From positions 1 through 64,000 of the forward strand of contig NZ_PVYW01000009.1 of NCBI RefSeq assembly GCF_003001675.1: a stretch of DNA of 64,000 nt, given 5' to 3'. This document shows, in pieces, positions 56,263 to 64,000 of this stretch. Source of the stretch: Cohnella sp. SGD-V74 (GTDB taxonomy: Bacteria > Bacillota > Bacilli > Paenibacillales > Paenibacillaceae). Every line of letters begins with the position of its first letter. The stretch's first letter is position 1. Under the pieces are notes generated by a model, which was not told the DNA's origin, made no database searches, and worked only from the letters and a program-made list of their open reading frames with translations. The position numbers were made by a program, and so were the translations under genes.

Positions 56263-56361
56263 TGGAGCGAAAAGCGAGACTGCCAAACTGACGGATTAGA
56301 CTTGCTGAACTCTGGCGAATAATCGCAGCAGCGTTATCCCTGCCCCTCCGAAGCGCCTGTA

Positions 56362-56390
56362 TTGACTCTCTAACGGGGGGGAGGTAAAAT
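56362..56390 (+). promoter_or_regulatory. Sigma-A promoter of valS
   Basis: TTGACT (56362-56367), a 17-base spacer and TAAAAT (56385-56390): a strong promoter just before the T-box. Confidence 0.8.
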
Positions 56391-56396
56391 AAGTTA

Positions 56397-56676
56397 CAAT
56401 AACGAGGATAGGGAAGAGTAGTCAGATCGTCCGTCAGAGAGCGGGGCCGCTGTCAATTCAGCGCTGAGAGGTTCCGCGGGAAACGAGCTGCTGCGAGTCG
56501 CCCTGGAGTTTCCCGGTTCGAAATTCGGCGCGTTAGCCGGAGGCGAGTAGAACGGGACGGTCGCAACCGTTACTTTGCGTCGAGTGCCGTTATGGTCCGC
56601 TTGTCCGGTCCGTGCGGAACGAAGGTGGTACCACGGAAGTTGACCTTTCGTCCTTTGCGACGGGAGGTTTTTGTAT
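56397..56676 (+). promoter_or_regulatory. T-box leader of valS (valine, GUC specifier)
   Basis: The leader has the T-box AACGAAGGTGGTACCACGG, which pairs with the tRNA CCA end. Stem I begins with an ACGAGGATAGGGAAGAGTAG-like segment and a CAGAGAGC element. The specifier is most likely GTC at 56497-56499, inside GAGTCGCCCTGGAG, a valine codon. The terminator is ACCTTTCGTC paired with GACGGGAGGT, then TTTTTG. Uncharged tRNA-Val stabilises the antiterminator and allows valS to be transcribed. The assignment of the specifier is by pattern. Confidence 0.92.
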
Positions 56677-56769
56677 TTTTTGGCGGCTCGTCGAGGCTGT
56701 TGAGATGTTAAGCCGAGGCCGGCCGCAAGCAAACCGCTAATCGATGTTTCTATGGAGGTAGTGCCACAC

Positions 56770-59436
56770 ATGTCCGAATCCACGAAAAGCCCGAACGTCG
56801 AATTGCCGACGACCTACGACCCGACGAGCGCAGAGCGCAAATGGTACGATCATTGGCTGAAGAGCGGGTATTTTCAAGCCGGACGTCGCCCCGACGCGCC
56901 CAAATACACGATAGTCATCCCGCCGCCGAACGTCACCGGCATGCTGCACATCGGGCATGCGCTCGATTTTACGCTGCAGGATATTTTGATCCGCTTTAAG
57001 CGGATGCAGGGCTTCGACGCCTTGTGGCTGCCGGGCACCGACCATGCCGGCATCGCCACGCAGACGAAGGTGGAGCAGAAGCTCCGCGAAGAAGGCAAGA
57101 GCCGCTACGACCTCGGACGCGAAGCGTTCCTCGAGAAGGTGTGGGAGTGGAAAGAGCTCTACGCGGGAACGATCCGCGACCAATGGTCGAAAATGGGACT
57201 TAGCCTCGATTACTCCCGCGAGCGGTTCACGCTGGACGAAGGTTTGTCGAAGGCCGTGCGCGAAGTGTTCGTGCGTCTGTACGACAAAGGTTTGATCTAC
57301 CGCGGCAAGCGGATTATCAACTGGGATCCGGCGGCCCGCACCGCGCTGTCCGACATCGAGGTCGAATACAAGGAAGTGAACGGGCATCTGTATCACCTCC
57401 GTTATCCGCTCTCCGACGGAAGCGGATCGATCACGGTCGCCACGACGCGTCCGGAGACGATGCTTGGGGATACCGCCGTCGCCGTTCATCCGGAAGACGA
57501 GCGCTATAAGCACCTGATCGGCCGCACGATTCTGCTGCCGATCGTGAACCGCGAAATTCCGATTATCGGAGACGAATACGTCGACAAGGAGTTCGGCAGC
57601 GGCGCGGTCAAGATTACGCCGGCGCACGATCCGAACGACTTCGAGGTCGGCTCAAGGCACGACTTGCCGCAAATTACGGTCATGGACGAAGGCGGCAAGA
57701 TGAACGAGTTCGCAGGCCCGTATGAAGGCATGGACCGTGCCGAATGCCGCAAGGCGATCGTCAAGGACTTGCAGGAGCAGGGCGTCTGCATCAATATCGA
57801 GGACCACGTGCACCAGGTCGGCCACAGCGAGCGCTCCGGCGCCGTCGTCGAGCCGTATTTGTCGACGCAATGGTTCGTCAGCATGAAGCCGCTGGCCGAG
57901 AAAGCGATCGCCTCCCAGAAGTCGGGAGAGGGCGTTAACTTCGTGCCGGACAGGTTCGAGAAAATTTATCTGCACTGGATCGAGAACGTGCGCGACTGGT
58001 GTATTTCCCGCCAGCTCTGGTGGGGACACCGCATTCCGGCTTGGTACCACGAGACGACCGGCGAGATCTACGTCGGACTCGAAGCTCCGCAGGGCGCGGA
58101 AGAGCCGGGCTCGCCATGGAAGCAAGATAACGACGTGCTCGACACGTGGTTCAGCTCGGCGCTCTGGCCGTTCTCCACGCTCGGCTGGCCGGAGGACAGC
58201 GACGATTTTAAGCGCTACTACCCGACCGACGTGCTCGTGACCGGCTACGACATCATCTACTTCTGGGTTGCCCGGATGATTTTCACCGCGCTGGAGTTTA
58301 CGGATCGCATTCCGTTCAAGGACGTGCTCATTCACGGACTCGTCCGCGACGCGGAAGGCCGCAAAATGTCCAAGTCGCTCGGCAACGGCGTCGATCCGCT
58401 CGAGGTTATCGAGAAATACGGCGCGGACGCGATGCGCTTCATGATCTCCACCGGCAGCACGCCGGGACAGGATCTGCGCTTCCGCTTCGAGAAGGTCGAG
58501 CAGGCGCGCAACTTCGCGAACAAGATCTGGAACGCTTCGCGATTTGCGCTCATGAACCTGGAAGGCTTCACGCATGATCAGATCGATCTGAGCGGCGAGC
58601 TGTCGACGGCGGATCGCTGGATTCTGCACCGGTTCAACGAGACCGCTCGGGACATTACGCGCCTGATGGAAAGCTACGAGTTCGGGGAAACCGGACGTCT
58701 GCTGTACAATTTCATCTGGGACGATCTGTGCGACTGGTATATCGAATTTTCCAAGCTTACGCTGTATGGCGAAGACGCGGCGGCCAAGCGCAGCACGCAG
58801 TCGGTGCTGGCTTACGTGCTGGATCGCACGCTGCGTCTGCTGCACCCGTTCATGCCGTACTTGTCCGAGGAAATTTGGCAGCATCTGCCGCACGAGCAGG
58901 GCGAGACGATCATGCTGGCGGCATGGCCGGAATACCGCGCCGAATTCGAAGCGCCGGGCTCGGTCAAGGAAATGGAGCTGCTGATGGAGGCGATTCGCGC
59001 CGTGCGCAACATTCGCGCCGAAGTGAACGTATCGCCGGGCAAGAAAGTCGAGCTGCTGCTGAAGCCGACGGGGGAAGCGGAGGAAGCGATTTTCTCCCGG
59101 AACGAGATCTACATCCAGCGTTTCTGCAATACGTCCGCCTATACGCTCGATCGCGGGCTGACGCCTCCGGACAAGGCGATGACGGCGATCGTGACGGGCG
59201 CGGAGCTGTATTTGCCGCTGGCCGGGCTGATCGACATCGCGCAGGAGATCGCCCGCCTGAACAAGGAGCTGGACAACTTGAACGCGGAAGTGCAGCGCGT
59301 CGAGAAGAAGCTGTCCAACGAAGGTTATATCGCCAAAGCGCCGGCGCAAGTCGTCGAGCAAGAGCGGGCCAAAGGGCAGGATTACCGCGACAAGCGGGAC
59401 AAAGTGCTGGCGAGAATCGCGGAGCTGCAAGGATGA
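56770..59436 (+). CDS. valS: Valine-tRNA ligase
   Basis: An 888-residue class Ia synthetase. The HIGH motif is in [11 protein letters not shown] (residue 60 on), and KMSKS begins at residue 532 ([15 protein letters not shown]). The editing (CP1) domain lies between, with [19 protein letters not shown]. The C-terminal coiled coil is at about 820-888. GGAGGT lies upstream of ATG 56770, which is preferred over the ATG six codons earlier because that one overlaps the ribosome binding site. Controlled by the T-box leader. Confidence 0.98.
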   Translation: MSESTKSPNVELPTTYDPTSAERKWYDHWLKSGYFQAGRRPDAPKYTIVIPPPNVTGMLHIGHALDFTLQDILIRFKRMQGFDALWLPGTDHAGIATQTKVEQKLREEGKSRYDLGREAFLEKVWEWKELYAGTIRDQWSKMGLSLDYSRERFTLDEGLSKAVREVFVRLYDKGLIYRGKRIINWDPAARTALSDIEVEYKEVNGHLYHLRYPLSDGSGSITVATTRPETMLGDTAVAVHPEDERYKHLIGRTILLPIVNREIPIIGDEYVDKEFGSGAVKITPAHDPNDFEVGSRHDLPQITVMDEGGKMNEFAGPYEGMDRAECRKAIVKDLQEQGVCINIEDHVHQVGHSERSGAVVEPYLSTQWFVSMKPLAEKAIASQKSGEGVNFVPDRFEKIYLHWIENVRDWCISRQLWWGHRIPAWYHETTGEIYVGLEAPQGAEEPGSPWKQDNDVLDTWFSSALWPFSTLGWPEDSDDFKRYYPTDVLVTGYDIIYFWVARMIFTALEFTDRIPFKDVLIHGLVRDAEGRKMSKSLGNGVDPLEVIEKYGADAMRFMISTGSTPGQDLRFRFEKVEQARNFANKIWNASRFALMNLEGFTHDQIDLSGELSTADRWILHRFNETARDITRLMESYEFGETGRLLYNFIWDDLCDWYIEFSKLTLYGEDAAAKRSTQSVLAYVLDRTLRLLHPFMPYLSEEIWQHLPHEQGETIMLAAWPEYRAEFEAPGSVKEMELLMEAIRAVRNIRAEVNVSPGKKVELLLKPTGEAEEAIFSRNEIYIQRFCNTSAYTLDRGLTPPDKAMTAIVTGAELYLPLAGLIDIAQEIARLNKELDNLNAEVQRVEKKLSNEGYIAKAPAQVVEQERAKGQDYRDKRDKVLARIAELQG

Positions 59437-59454
59437 CGGGAGGCGCAAGGCAAC

Positions 59455-60840
59455 ATGAACAATGACATACGGGCCGAAGAGACCGCCTTTCGCACCGCGG
59501 AAGAAGCGATGGCGTGGATAACCGGGTTGACCGCTTTCGGCATTCGCCCCGGCTTGGACCGAATCGGCGCGCTGATGGAACGGTTCAACCATCCGGAACG
59601 ACGCCTGAAATTCATTCACGTGGCGGGCACGAACGGCAAAGGCTCGGTATGCGCCTACTTGACGAGCGTGCTGCTGAAGAGCGGATACGACGTGGGGACG
59701 TTTACGTCCCCGTACCTGACGTCTTATTCCAACCGCCTGCAATATAACGGAGGGGACATCGAGGACGAGCAGCTCGTTAAGCTGGCGAACCGGCTGAAGC
59801 CCGCGGCGGACGAGCTGGCGGCAAGCGAGCTCGGCGCGCCCACGATGTTTGAGGTGACGACCGCGCTGGCGCTGCTGTATTACGGCACGGTTACTTTTCC
59901 CGATTACGTCGTCTGGGAGACCGGGCTGGGAGGGCGTCTGGACGTGACGAATATCGTCACGCCGGTCATCAGCGTCATCACGAACGTCGGCCACGATCAC
60001 ATGGACGTGCTCGGCCCGACGCTGACGGACATCGCCCGGGAGAAAGCGGGCATCATCAAGTCGGGCGTACCCGTCGTCACAGCGGTATCCCAGCCGGAAG
60101 TCGTGCAGGTCGTCGAAGAGACGGCGCGCGCGCGCCAGGCGACCCTGTACCGTGCGGGAGAACAATTCGTCTACGAGGCGCTGGAGGTAGCGGAGAGCGA
60201 GCAAAGCTTCTCTTTCCGCAGCCCGTTCCGGGCCGTTCCTTCGCTGACGATTACGCTGAGCGGAGAGCATCAGATCGCGAACGCGGCGACGGCGGTCATG
60301 GCGCTTGAAGTGCTGCGGCAGTATTACGCGCTGATCGTCGACGACGAGCATCTGGAGGCCGGTCTGAGGGAGACGAAATGGCCCGGAAGGCTGGAGATGG
60401 TCTCCCGCGAGCCGCGGATTCTGATCGACGGAGCCCACAATCCGGAAGGGATGGAGGCGCTGAATCGCGCTCTGCGGAACGTGTACGCTTATGATCGTTT
60501 AAACGCGATGATAGCGATGATGCCGAATAAGAATCATGAACATTCGTTGCGGCATATACTACCATTGGTGGATACGCTCGTGATTACGGAACCTGATTTT
60601 CATAAAAAAATGAACGCCGCCGAACTCGCCGACGTAGCGCGGCGGGTAGGGGCCGAACTCGGTCGTTCGCCGAACGTGATCGTCGAGCCGGATTGGCGGC
60701 GCGCGTTGGAATTGCTGTTGGAAGCTTCATCGTCTGCCGGGGACGGAAATACGCTGAACGTGGTAACCGGTACGCTGTACCTGATCGCGGACGTCCGTTC
60801 GTGGCTGCTCCAAGGAACGAAATCTGAAAAAGGCTGGTGA
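59455..60840 (+). CDS. folC: Folylpolyglutamate synthase / dihydrofolate synthase
   Basis: A 461-residue Mur-ligase-family enzyme that adds glutamate to folates. HVAGTNGKGSVCAYL is the P-loop (around residue 60), VVWETGLGGRLDVTN and GHDHMDVLG are catalytic blocks, and LIDGAHNPEGMEALNRAL is in the C-terminal domain. GACGGGAGG precedes ATG 59455. It starts 18 bases after valS, as in B. subtilis, and is followed by murC with a 4-base gap. Confidence 0.96.
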   Translation: MNNDIRAEETAFRTAEEAMAWITGLTAFGIRPGLDRIGALMERFNHPERRLKFIHVAGTNGKGSVCAYLTSVLLKSGYDVGTFTSPYLTSYSNRLQYNGGDIEDEQLVKLANRLKPAADELAASELGAPTMFEVTTALALLYYGTVTFPDYVVWETGLGGRLDVTNIVTPVISVITNVGHDHMDVLGPTLTDIAREKAGIIKSGVPVVTAVSQPEVVQVVEETARARQATLYRAGEQFVYEALEVAESEQSFSFRSPFRAVPSLTITLSGEHQIANAATAVMALEVLRQYYALIVDDEHLEAGLRETKWPGRLEMVSREPRILIDGAHNPEGMEALNRALRNVYAYDRLNAMIAMMPNKNHEHSLRHILPLVDTLVITEPDFHKKMNAAELADVARRVGAELGRSPNVIVEPDWRRALELLLEASSSAGDGNTLNVVTGTLYLIADVRSWLLQGTKSEKGW

Positions 60841-60844
60841 AGCG

Positions 60845-62236
60845 TTGTTGCGAACCGCAGAGCATGTGCATTTTATCGGCATCGGAGGCTACGGAATGAG
60901 CGCCATCGCCCGGGTCATGCTGGAGATGGGCTATCAAGTGTCGGGCTCCGATGTGGTGAGCCAGGAATTGACCGACAAGCTGGCCGCCAAGGGAGCGAGA
61001 ATCTACATCGGCCATGAACCGGAGAACGTCCGGGGAGCCGATCTCGTCGTCTATTCGACGGCGTTATCCAAGGACAACGTCGAGCGCCAGGAAGCGGAGC
61101 AGCTCAACATTCCCGTTCTGCACCGGGCCCAGATGCTGGCCCGTCTTCTCAACGCCCGTACGGGCATTGCGGTGGCAGGCGCGCACGGCAAGACGACGAC
61201 CTCTTCGATGATCGCTCTCGTGATGGAGAACTGCGATCTCGATCCGACTTACATTATCGGCGGGGAGATTGTGAACGTCGGCACGAACGCGAAAGCGGGC
61301 AAGGGACGGTTCGTCGTGGCGGAAGCGGACGAGAGCGACGGCTCCTTCCTCCAATACGAGTCGGCGATGGGCGTCGTGACGAACATTGAAGCCGACCATC
61401 TGGAGAACTACGACGGCGATTTCAATAAATTGAAGGCGGCCTACGTTTCGTTCCTGCGCAATATTAAGCCGGACGGCTGCGCGGTCGTCTGCGCGGACGA
61501 CGAAAATATTCGTGAGCTGCTGCCCCAAGTCACGGACAGACGGATCGTTACGTACGGCACGGAAGACGGAGACGCGGATTACAAGGCGACGGATATCGAG
61601 CTCGGCGACCGCTGCGTCTCGTTCAACGTGAGCCATCGCGGCCAAGAGCTCGGCCGCGTGTCGCTGTCCGTTCCGGGACGCCATAACGTATATAACGCTC
61701 TGGCCACCGTTATCGTATGTCTGGAGGCGGGAGCCCCGTTCCAGGCGATCGCGGAAGCGATCAAGGAATTCCGCGGCGCCAAGCGCCGGTTTCAAGTGCT
61801 TGGCGAAGTGAAGGACATGCTGGTCATCGACGACTACGCCCATCATCCGACGGAGATCCAGGCGACGATTCAGGCTGCGAAAGCGACCGGCAAGCGGATT
61901 ATCGCCGTGTTCCAGCCCCAGCGGTACACGAGAACGTATTTCCTGCTCGACGCGTTCAGCAGGGCGTTCGAAGGCGCCGACGAGGTGTTCATTACGGACA
62001 TTTATTCTCCGGCGGGCGAACAAAGAATCGAAGGCGTCAACTCGCGCAAGCTGGTCGAATTGATTGCCGAGAACAGCAATCCGAACGTCTCGTACGTGCC
62101 GACCAAGGAAGAGGTGCGGGACATTCTGGCCGGGAAGGTCGCTCCGGGCGATCTCGTGCTGACGATGGGGGCCGGCGACATCTGGAAGACGGCCGTCGAG
62201 CTGTCGAAGCTGCTCAAGGAACGCGAATCCGAATAA
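60845..62236 (+). CDS. murC: UDP-N-acetylmuramate-L-alanine ligase
   Basis: A 463-residue peptidoglycan precursor enzyme that adds L-Ala to UDP-MurNAc. The N-terminal HFIGIGGYGMSAIARVMLEM binds the UDP-sugar, GAHGKTTTSSM is the ATP P-loop, and VIDDYAHHPTEIQATIQ lies in the C-terminal domain. The start is TTG, four bases after folC, with a weak ribosome binding site (GGTGAAG); translation is probably coupled to folC. Between folC and a SpoIIB-like gene this order is usual in Paenibacillaceae, not in B. subtilis. Confidence 0.97.
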   Translation: MLRTAEHVHFIGIGGYGMSAIARVMLEMGYQVSGSDVVSQELTDKLAAKGARIYIGHEPENVRGADLVVYSTALSKDNVERQEAEQLNIPVLHRAQMLARLLNARTGIAVAGAHGKTTTSSMIALVMENCDLDPTYIIGGEIVNVGTNAKAGKGRFVVAEADESDGSFLQYESAMGVVTNIEADHLENYDGDFNKLKAAYVSFLRNIKPDGCAVVCADDENIRELLPQVTDRRIVTYGTEDGDADYKATDIELGDRCVSFNVSHRGQELGRVSLSVPGRHNVYNALATVIVCLEAGAPFQAIAEAIKEFRGAKRRFQVLGEVKDMLVIDDYAHHPTEIQATIQAAKATGKRIIAVFQPQRYTRTYFLLDAFSRAFEGADEVFITDIYSPAGEQRIEGVNSRKLVELIAENSNPNVSYVPTKEEVRDILAGKVAPGDLVLTMGAGDIWKTAVELSKLLKERESE

Positions 62237-62242
62237 ACGATA

Positions 62243-62276
62243 ACCGTCCGGGAACGATGGCTCCCGGGCGGTTTTT
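62243..62276 (+). terminator. Terminator after murC
   Basis: ACCGTCCGGGA pairs with TCCCGGGCGGT around a short loop, followed by TTTTT. Confidence 0.88.
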
Positions 62277-62341
62277 CGTTCATATTTCTCTCTTGTCTCT
62301 CATATTCTATTTCATAGATTAAGGGACAAGGAGAGACGCAG

Positions 62342-63652
62342 ATGCCATCCAACGCGAGAATGACCATTCGTTTCGAGCCTCCGGTCAAGCCGAAGCAGAA
62401 GCCGATAGAGATGCCCGCGGCCCGTCAGGCCGAGCCGATAGACATTACGCCGACGTCGAAGGAGGAGCTCCCTGCCGCGCCGGCAGTGTTCGAAGCGTGG
62501 GACAGCCCTTACCAGGACGACATTCGCGCGCTGGAGGAAATTATTCGGAAGTCCGATTCGAACAAGGAGCCGCTCTTGTCGGACAAGGCCTTCTCTTCCC
62601 GTCCGAAGCCGAGGAGGGACCGCGACGACCTTCAGGACATCACCGTATCGGAGTGGCTGGAAGACAAGCGGGCGGAAGCGGGAGACGGCCCGGCAGACGG
62701 ACACGGGGACGGGAAAACGTTCGGGTCCGGCAACGGCTGGTACGATGCGATTACGACGACGGAGATCGTCCGGGAGCGGGGGCCGTCATGGACCAGAGTC
62801 GTATTGTCCGTGGCGGGAGCGATTGCGACGGGCGTGCTGTTCGGTTATATGGTGCTCGGACTGTTCACGGGCGAGCCGCTGTTTCCGAACCAGTCGGCGG
62901 GCGGAACGGCCGCGGTCCCGGCGCAAGCCTCCGCGGCGCCCGGTTCCGCCGAGCCGGCGGGCGGGCGCGAGTCGGCGGCAGGCGGCGCGTCCGAGGCAAC
63001 GGCGCCCAAGAGCGGCGGAGCTTCCGCGCTGGCGATAACCGAGGTGGCGGCGGATCGGTATTACGTGCTCCAATACGGCGTGTTCAATAACGAGGAGAGC
63101 ATGGAAGTTGCCGCAGGGCAGCTTCAAAGCAAAGGATACTCGTGGGGGACGGATGCGAGCGACGGATACCGCGTGTACGCGGCGGCCACCCTGACGAAGG
63201 AAGAGGCCGAGCTGCTGGCCGCGCAGATGACCGGTTTGGAGGTATACATCAAGCCGGTAGGGGGCACCGCGCTCAAGGTCGGTTCGGGGGCGCTGACGGC
63301 GGAGGGAGCGGAGTTCATCGACGCGGGCGCGGCGATGATTCGCGAGCTCGTCCGGGTGTCGGGTGCGGGCTTGCAGGAGCGGCAGCCCTCGGCGCTTAGC
63401 GACAAGCGGCTGGCGGATTGGCAAGCGGCGCAGCAGCGCTGGCGGAAGGCTGCGGCCTACGAGGGAGCTTGGGGAAGCGAAGCCGCCGGCGAGGCGGCAG
63501 CGATCGCACAAGCCTTGAAAGCGGGAGAAACGGCCATGGCCGAGTACGCAAAGGAACCTTCCCGCAAGCAGCTGTGGAACATGCAGACGGCGGCAATGAA
63601 GGCGCTGCTGGCCGATCATCGCTTGCGGGCCGCGCTTGATTCGAACGGATGA
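62342..63652 (+). CDS. SPOR-domain membrane protein, SpoIIB-like
   Basis: A 436-residue protein. The N-terminal 140 residues are charged and cytoplasmic. One membrane segment follows (about 156-177, VVLSVAGAIATGVLFGYMVL), then a long Ala/Gly/Ser linker, a SPOR-like domain (about 238-305, RYYVLQYGVFNNEESMEV), and a helical C-terminus. SPOR domains bind denuded glycan strands at division sites. B. subtilis SpoIIB has the same layout and lies downstream of folC, so this is likely the stage II sporulation septum protein. AAGGAGAG precedes the ATG. Confidence 0.82.
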   Translation: MPSNARMTIRFEPPVKPKQKPIEMPAARQAEPIDITPTSKEELPAAPAVFEAWDSPYQDDIRALEEIIRKSDSNKEPLLSDKAFSSRPKPRRDRDDLQDITVSEWLEDKRAEAGDGPADGHGDGKTFGSGNGWYDAITTTEIVRERGPSWTRVVLSVAGAIATGVLFGYMVLGLFTGEPLFPNQSAGGTAAVPAQASAAPGSAEPAGGRESAAGGASEATAPKSGGASALAITEVAADRYYVLQYGVFNNEESMEVAAGQLQSKGYSWGTDASDGYRVYAAATLTKEEAELLAAQMTGLEVYIKPVGGTALKVGSGALTAEGAEFIDAGAAMIRELVRVSGAGLQERQPSALSDKRLADWQAAQQRWRKAAAYEGAWGSEAAGEAAAIAQALKAGETAMAEYAKEPSRKQLWNMQTAAMKALLADHRLRAALDSNG

Positions 63653-63744
63653 GCATGAAATTTTTCCCGAAGAGAGACAGAAAATTCCTCTGGTGCGGGA
63701 CAACCTTCCGGGCTCCGTATTGCGTCATCGGGACTTTAGAACGG

Positions 63745-63780
63745 GACAGCCTGCATCGCTCAGGCTGTCTTTCGTTTTAT
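63745..63780 (+). terminator. Terminator after the SpoIIB-like gene
   Basis: GACAGCCTG (63745-63753) pairs with CAGGCTGTC (63761-63769), followed by TTTCGTTTT. Confidence 0.85.
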
Positions 63781-63783
63781 ACG

Positions 63784-63812
63784 TTGTGCGACTTGTCCGA
63801 GGGACGTATAAT
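63784..63812 (+). promoter_or_regulatory. Sigma-A promoter of the last gene
   Basis: TTGTGC (63784-63789), a 17-base spacer and TATAAT (63807-63812). Confidence 0.75.
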
Positions 63813-63852
63813 GAAAGGACGGGTGTCAAAAAATGGTGGGAGACGGGGAAAA

Positions 63853-64000
63853 ATGAAGAAAAACGGATGGATTCTGCTGCTGTTTCTCTTTCTGGGACTG
63901 TTGGCCGGCGCATTGCTCGCCAATTGGCTGAAGGAGGTTCCGGGACTCTCCTTTTTGACCCGCGCGCTGGAAGTCAGTTGGTCGCCGGCCGCGGATTTGG
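63853..64000 (+). CDS. DUF4321-like small membrane protein, 3' end outside the window
   Basis: Only the first 49 codons are visible. The product starts MKKNGWILLLFLFLGLLAG, one N-terminal membrane helix, then NWLKEVPGLSFLTRALEVSW. This resembles DUF4321 proteins found between spoIIB and maf in Paenibacillaceae. GGGAGACGGGG precedes ATG 63853. It has its own promoter. Function unknown. Confidence 0.75.
   Translation, partial: MKKNGWILLLFLFLGLLAGALLANWLKEVPGLSFLTRALEVSWSPAADL

Noticed and set aside
55873..56286. Frames on the minus strand over array B (repeating FRSVHALPVLPLF)
   Set aside because: Same cause with the 60-bp unit; three frames are open at once, which shows repeat-driven openness and not coding.

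Overview
The window looks like chromosome of an endospore-forming member of the Bacillota, most likely Paenibacillaceae and perhaps Cohnella or Paenibacillus. That placement is inferred from three things: a high GC content with strong AGGAGG-type ribosome binding sites, many sporulation genes (five YheC/YheD-like proteins, gerM, lonB, spoVID, a spoIIB-like gene and a YjcZ-like peptide), and a gene order close to that of Bacillus subtilis (gerM-rph-rdgB; lonB-lonA-ysxC-hemAXCDBL-spoVID-valS-folC). No database search was possible, so the genus is a guess.

Layout. 1-1074: the 3' part of an IS91-type transposase and its small zinc-ribbon partner. 1093-2187: a glycosyltransferase on the minus strand. 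2381-10516: a sugar-import and sensing locus with an RbsA/RbsC/RbsB-like ABC transporter, a YesN-like response regulator, a YesM-like histidine kinase broken by a one-base frameshift, and a second membrane-anchored RbsB-like protein. 10600-16935: five tandem minus-strand ATP-grasp proteins of the YheC/YheD family. 17143-22336: methyltransferase, metallo-beta-lactamase-fold hydrolase, PgpA-like protein, then gerM-rph-rdgB. 22510-29243: asparagine synthase, small unknown proteins, a DeoR regulator, a half-size EamA transporter, a GNAT acetyltransferase, tRNA-Arg(UCU), a zinc-ribbon protein, a YjcZ peptide and a YsoA-like protein. 29342-43192: a protein-quality-control block (tig, clpP, clpX, lonB, lonA) with ispG, a PCYCGC lipoprotein, a SWIM/SNF2 helicase and engB. 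43345-44762: a conserved unknown and speD behind a structured leader. 45032-53536: haem and sirohaem synthesis (hemA, hemX, sirC-like, hemC, a cobA-hemD fusion, hemB, hemL), interrupted by a convergent Crp-type regulator. 53696-end: spoVID, a 1.3 kb repeat-rich gap, a valine T-box with valS, folC, murC, a SpoIIB-like SPOR protein and the start of a DUF4321-like gene.

The least ordinary parts are: (1) the speD leader, which can fold into a nested hairpin whose closing strand can alternatively pair with the Shine-Dalgarno region, as in a translational riboswitch; (2) two tandem arrays between spoVID and valS, with 72-bp and 60-bp units, that share a core in opposite orientation; (3) a ~195-bp multi-arm palindrome between lonB and lonA; (4) the five-gene ATP-grasp cluster with an apparent D-C-D-C-C order; and (5) the frameshifted kinase beside an anchored sugar-binding protein, which resembles known three-component sugar sensors. 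Several genes of 43 to 81 codons are annotated from direct reading.
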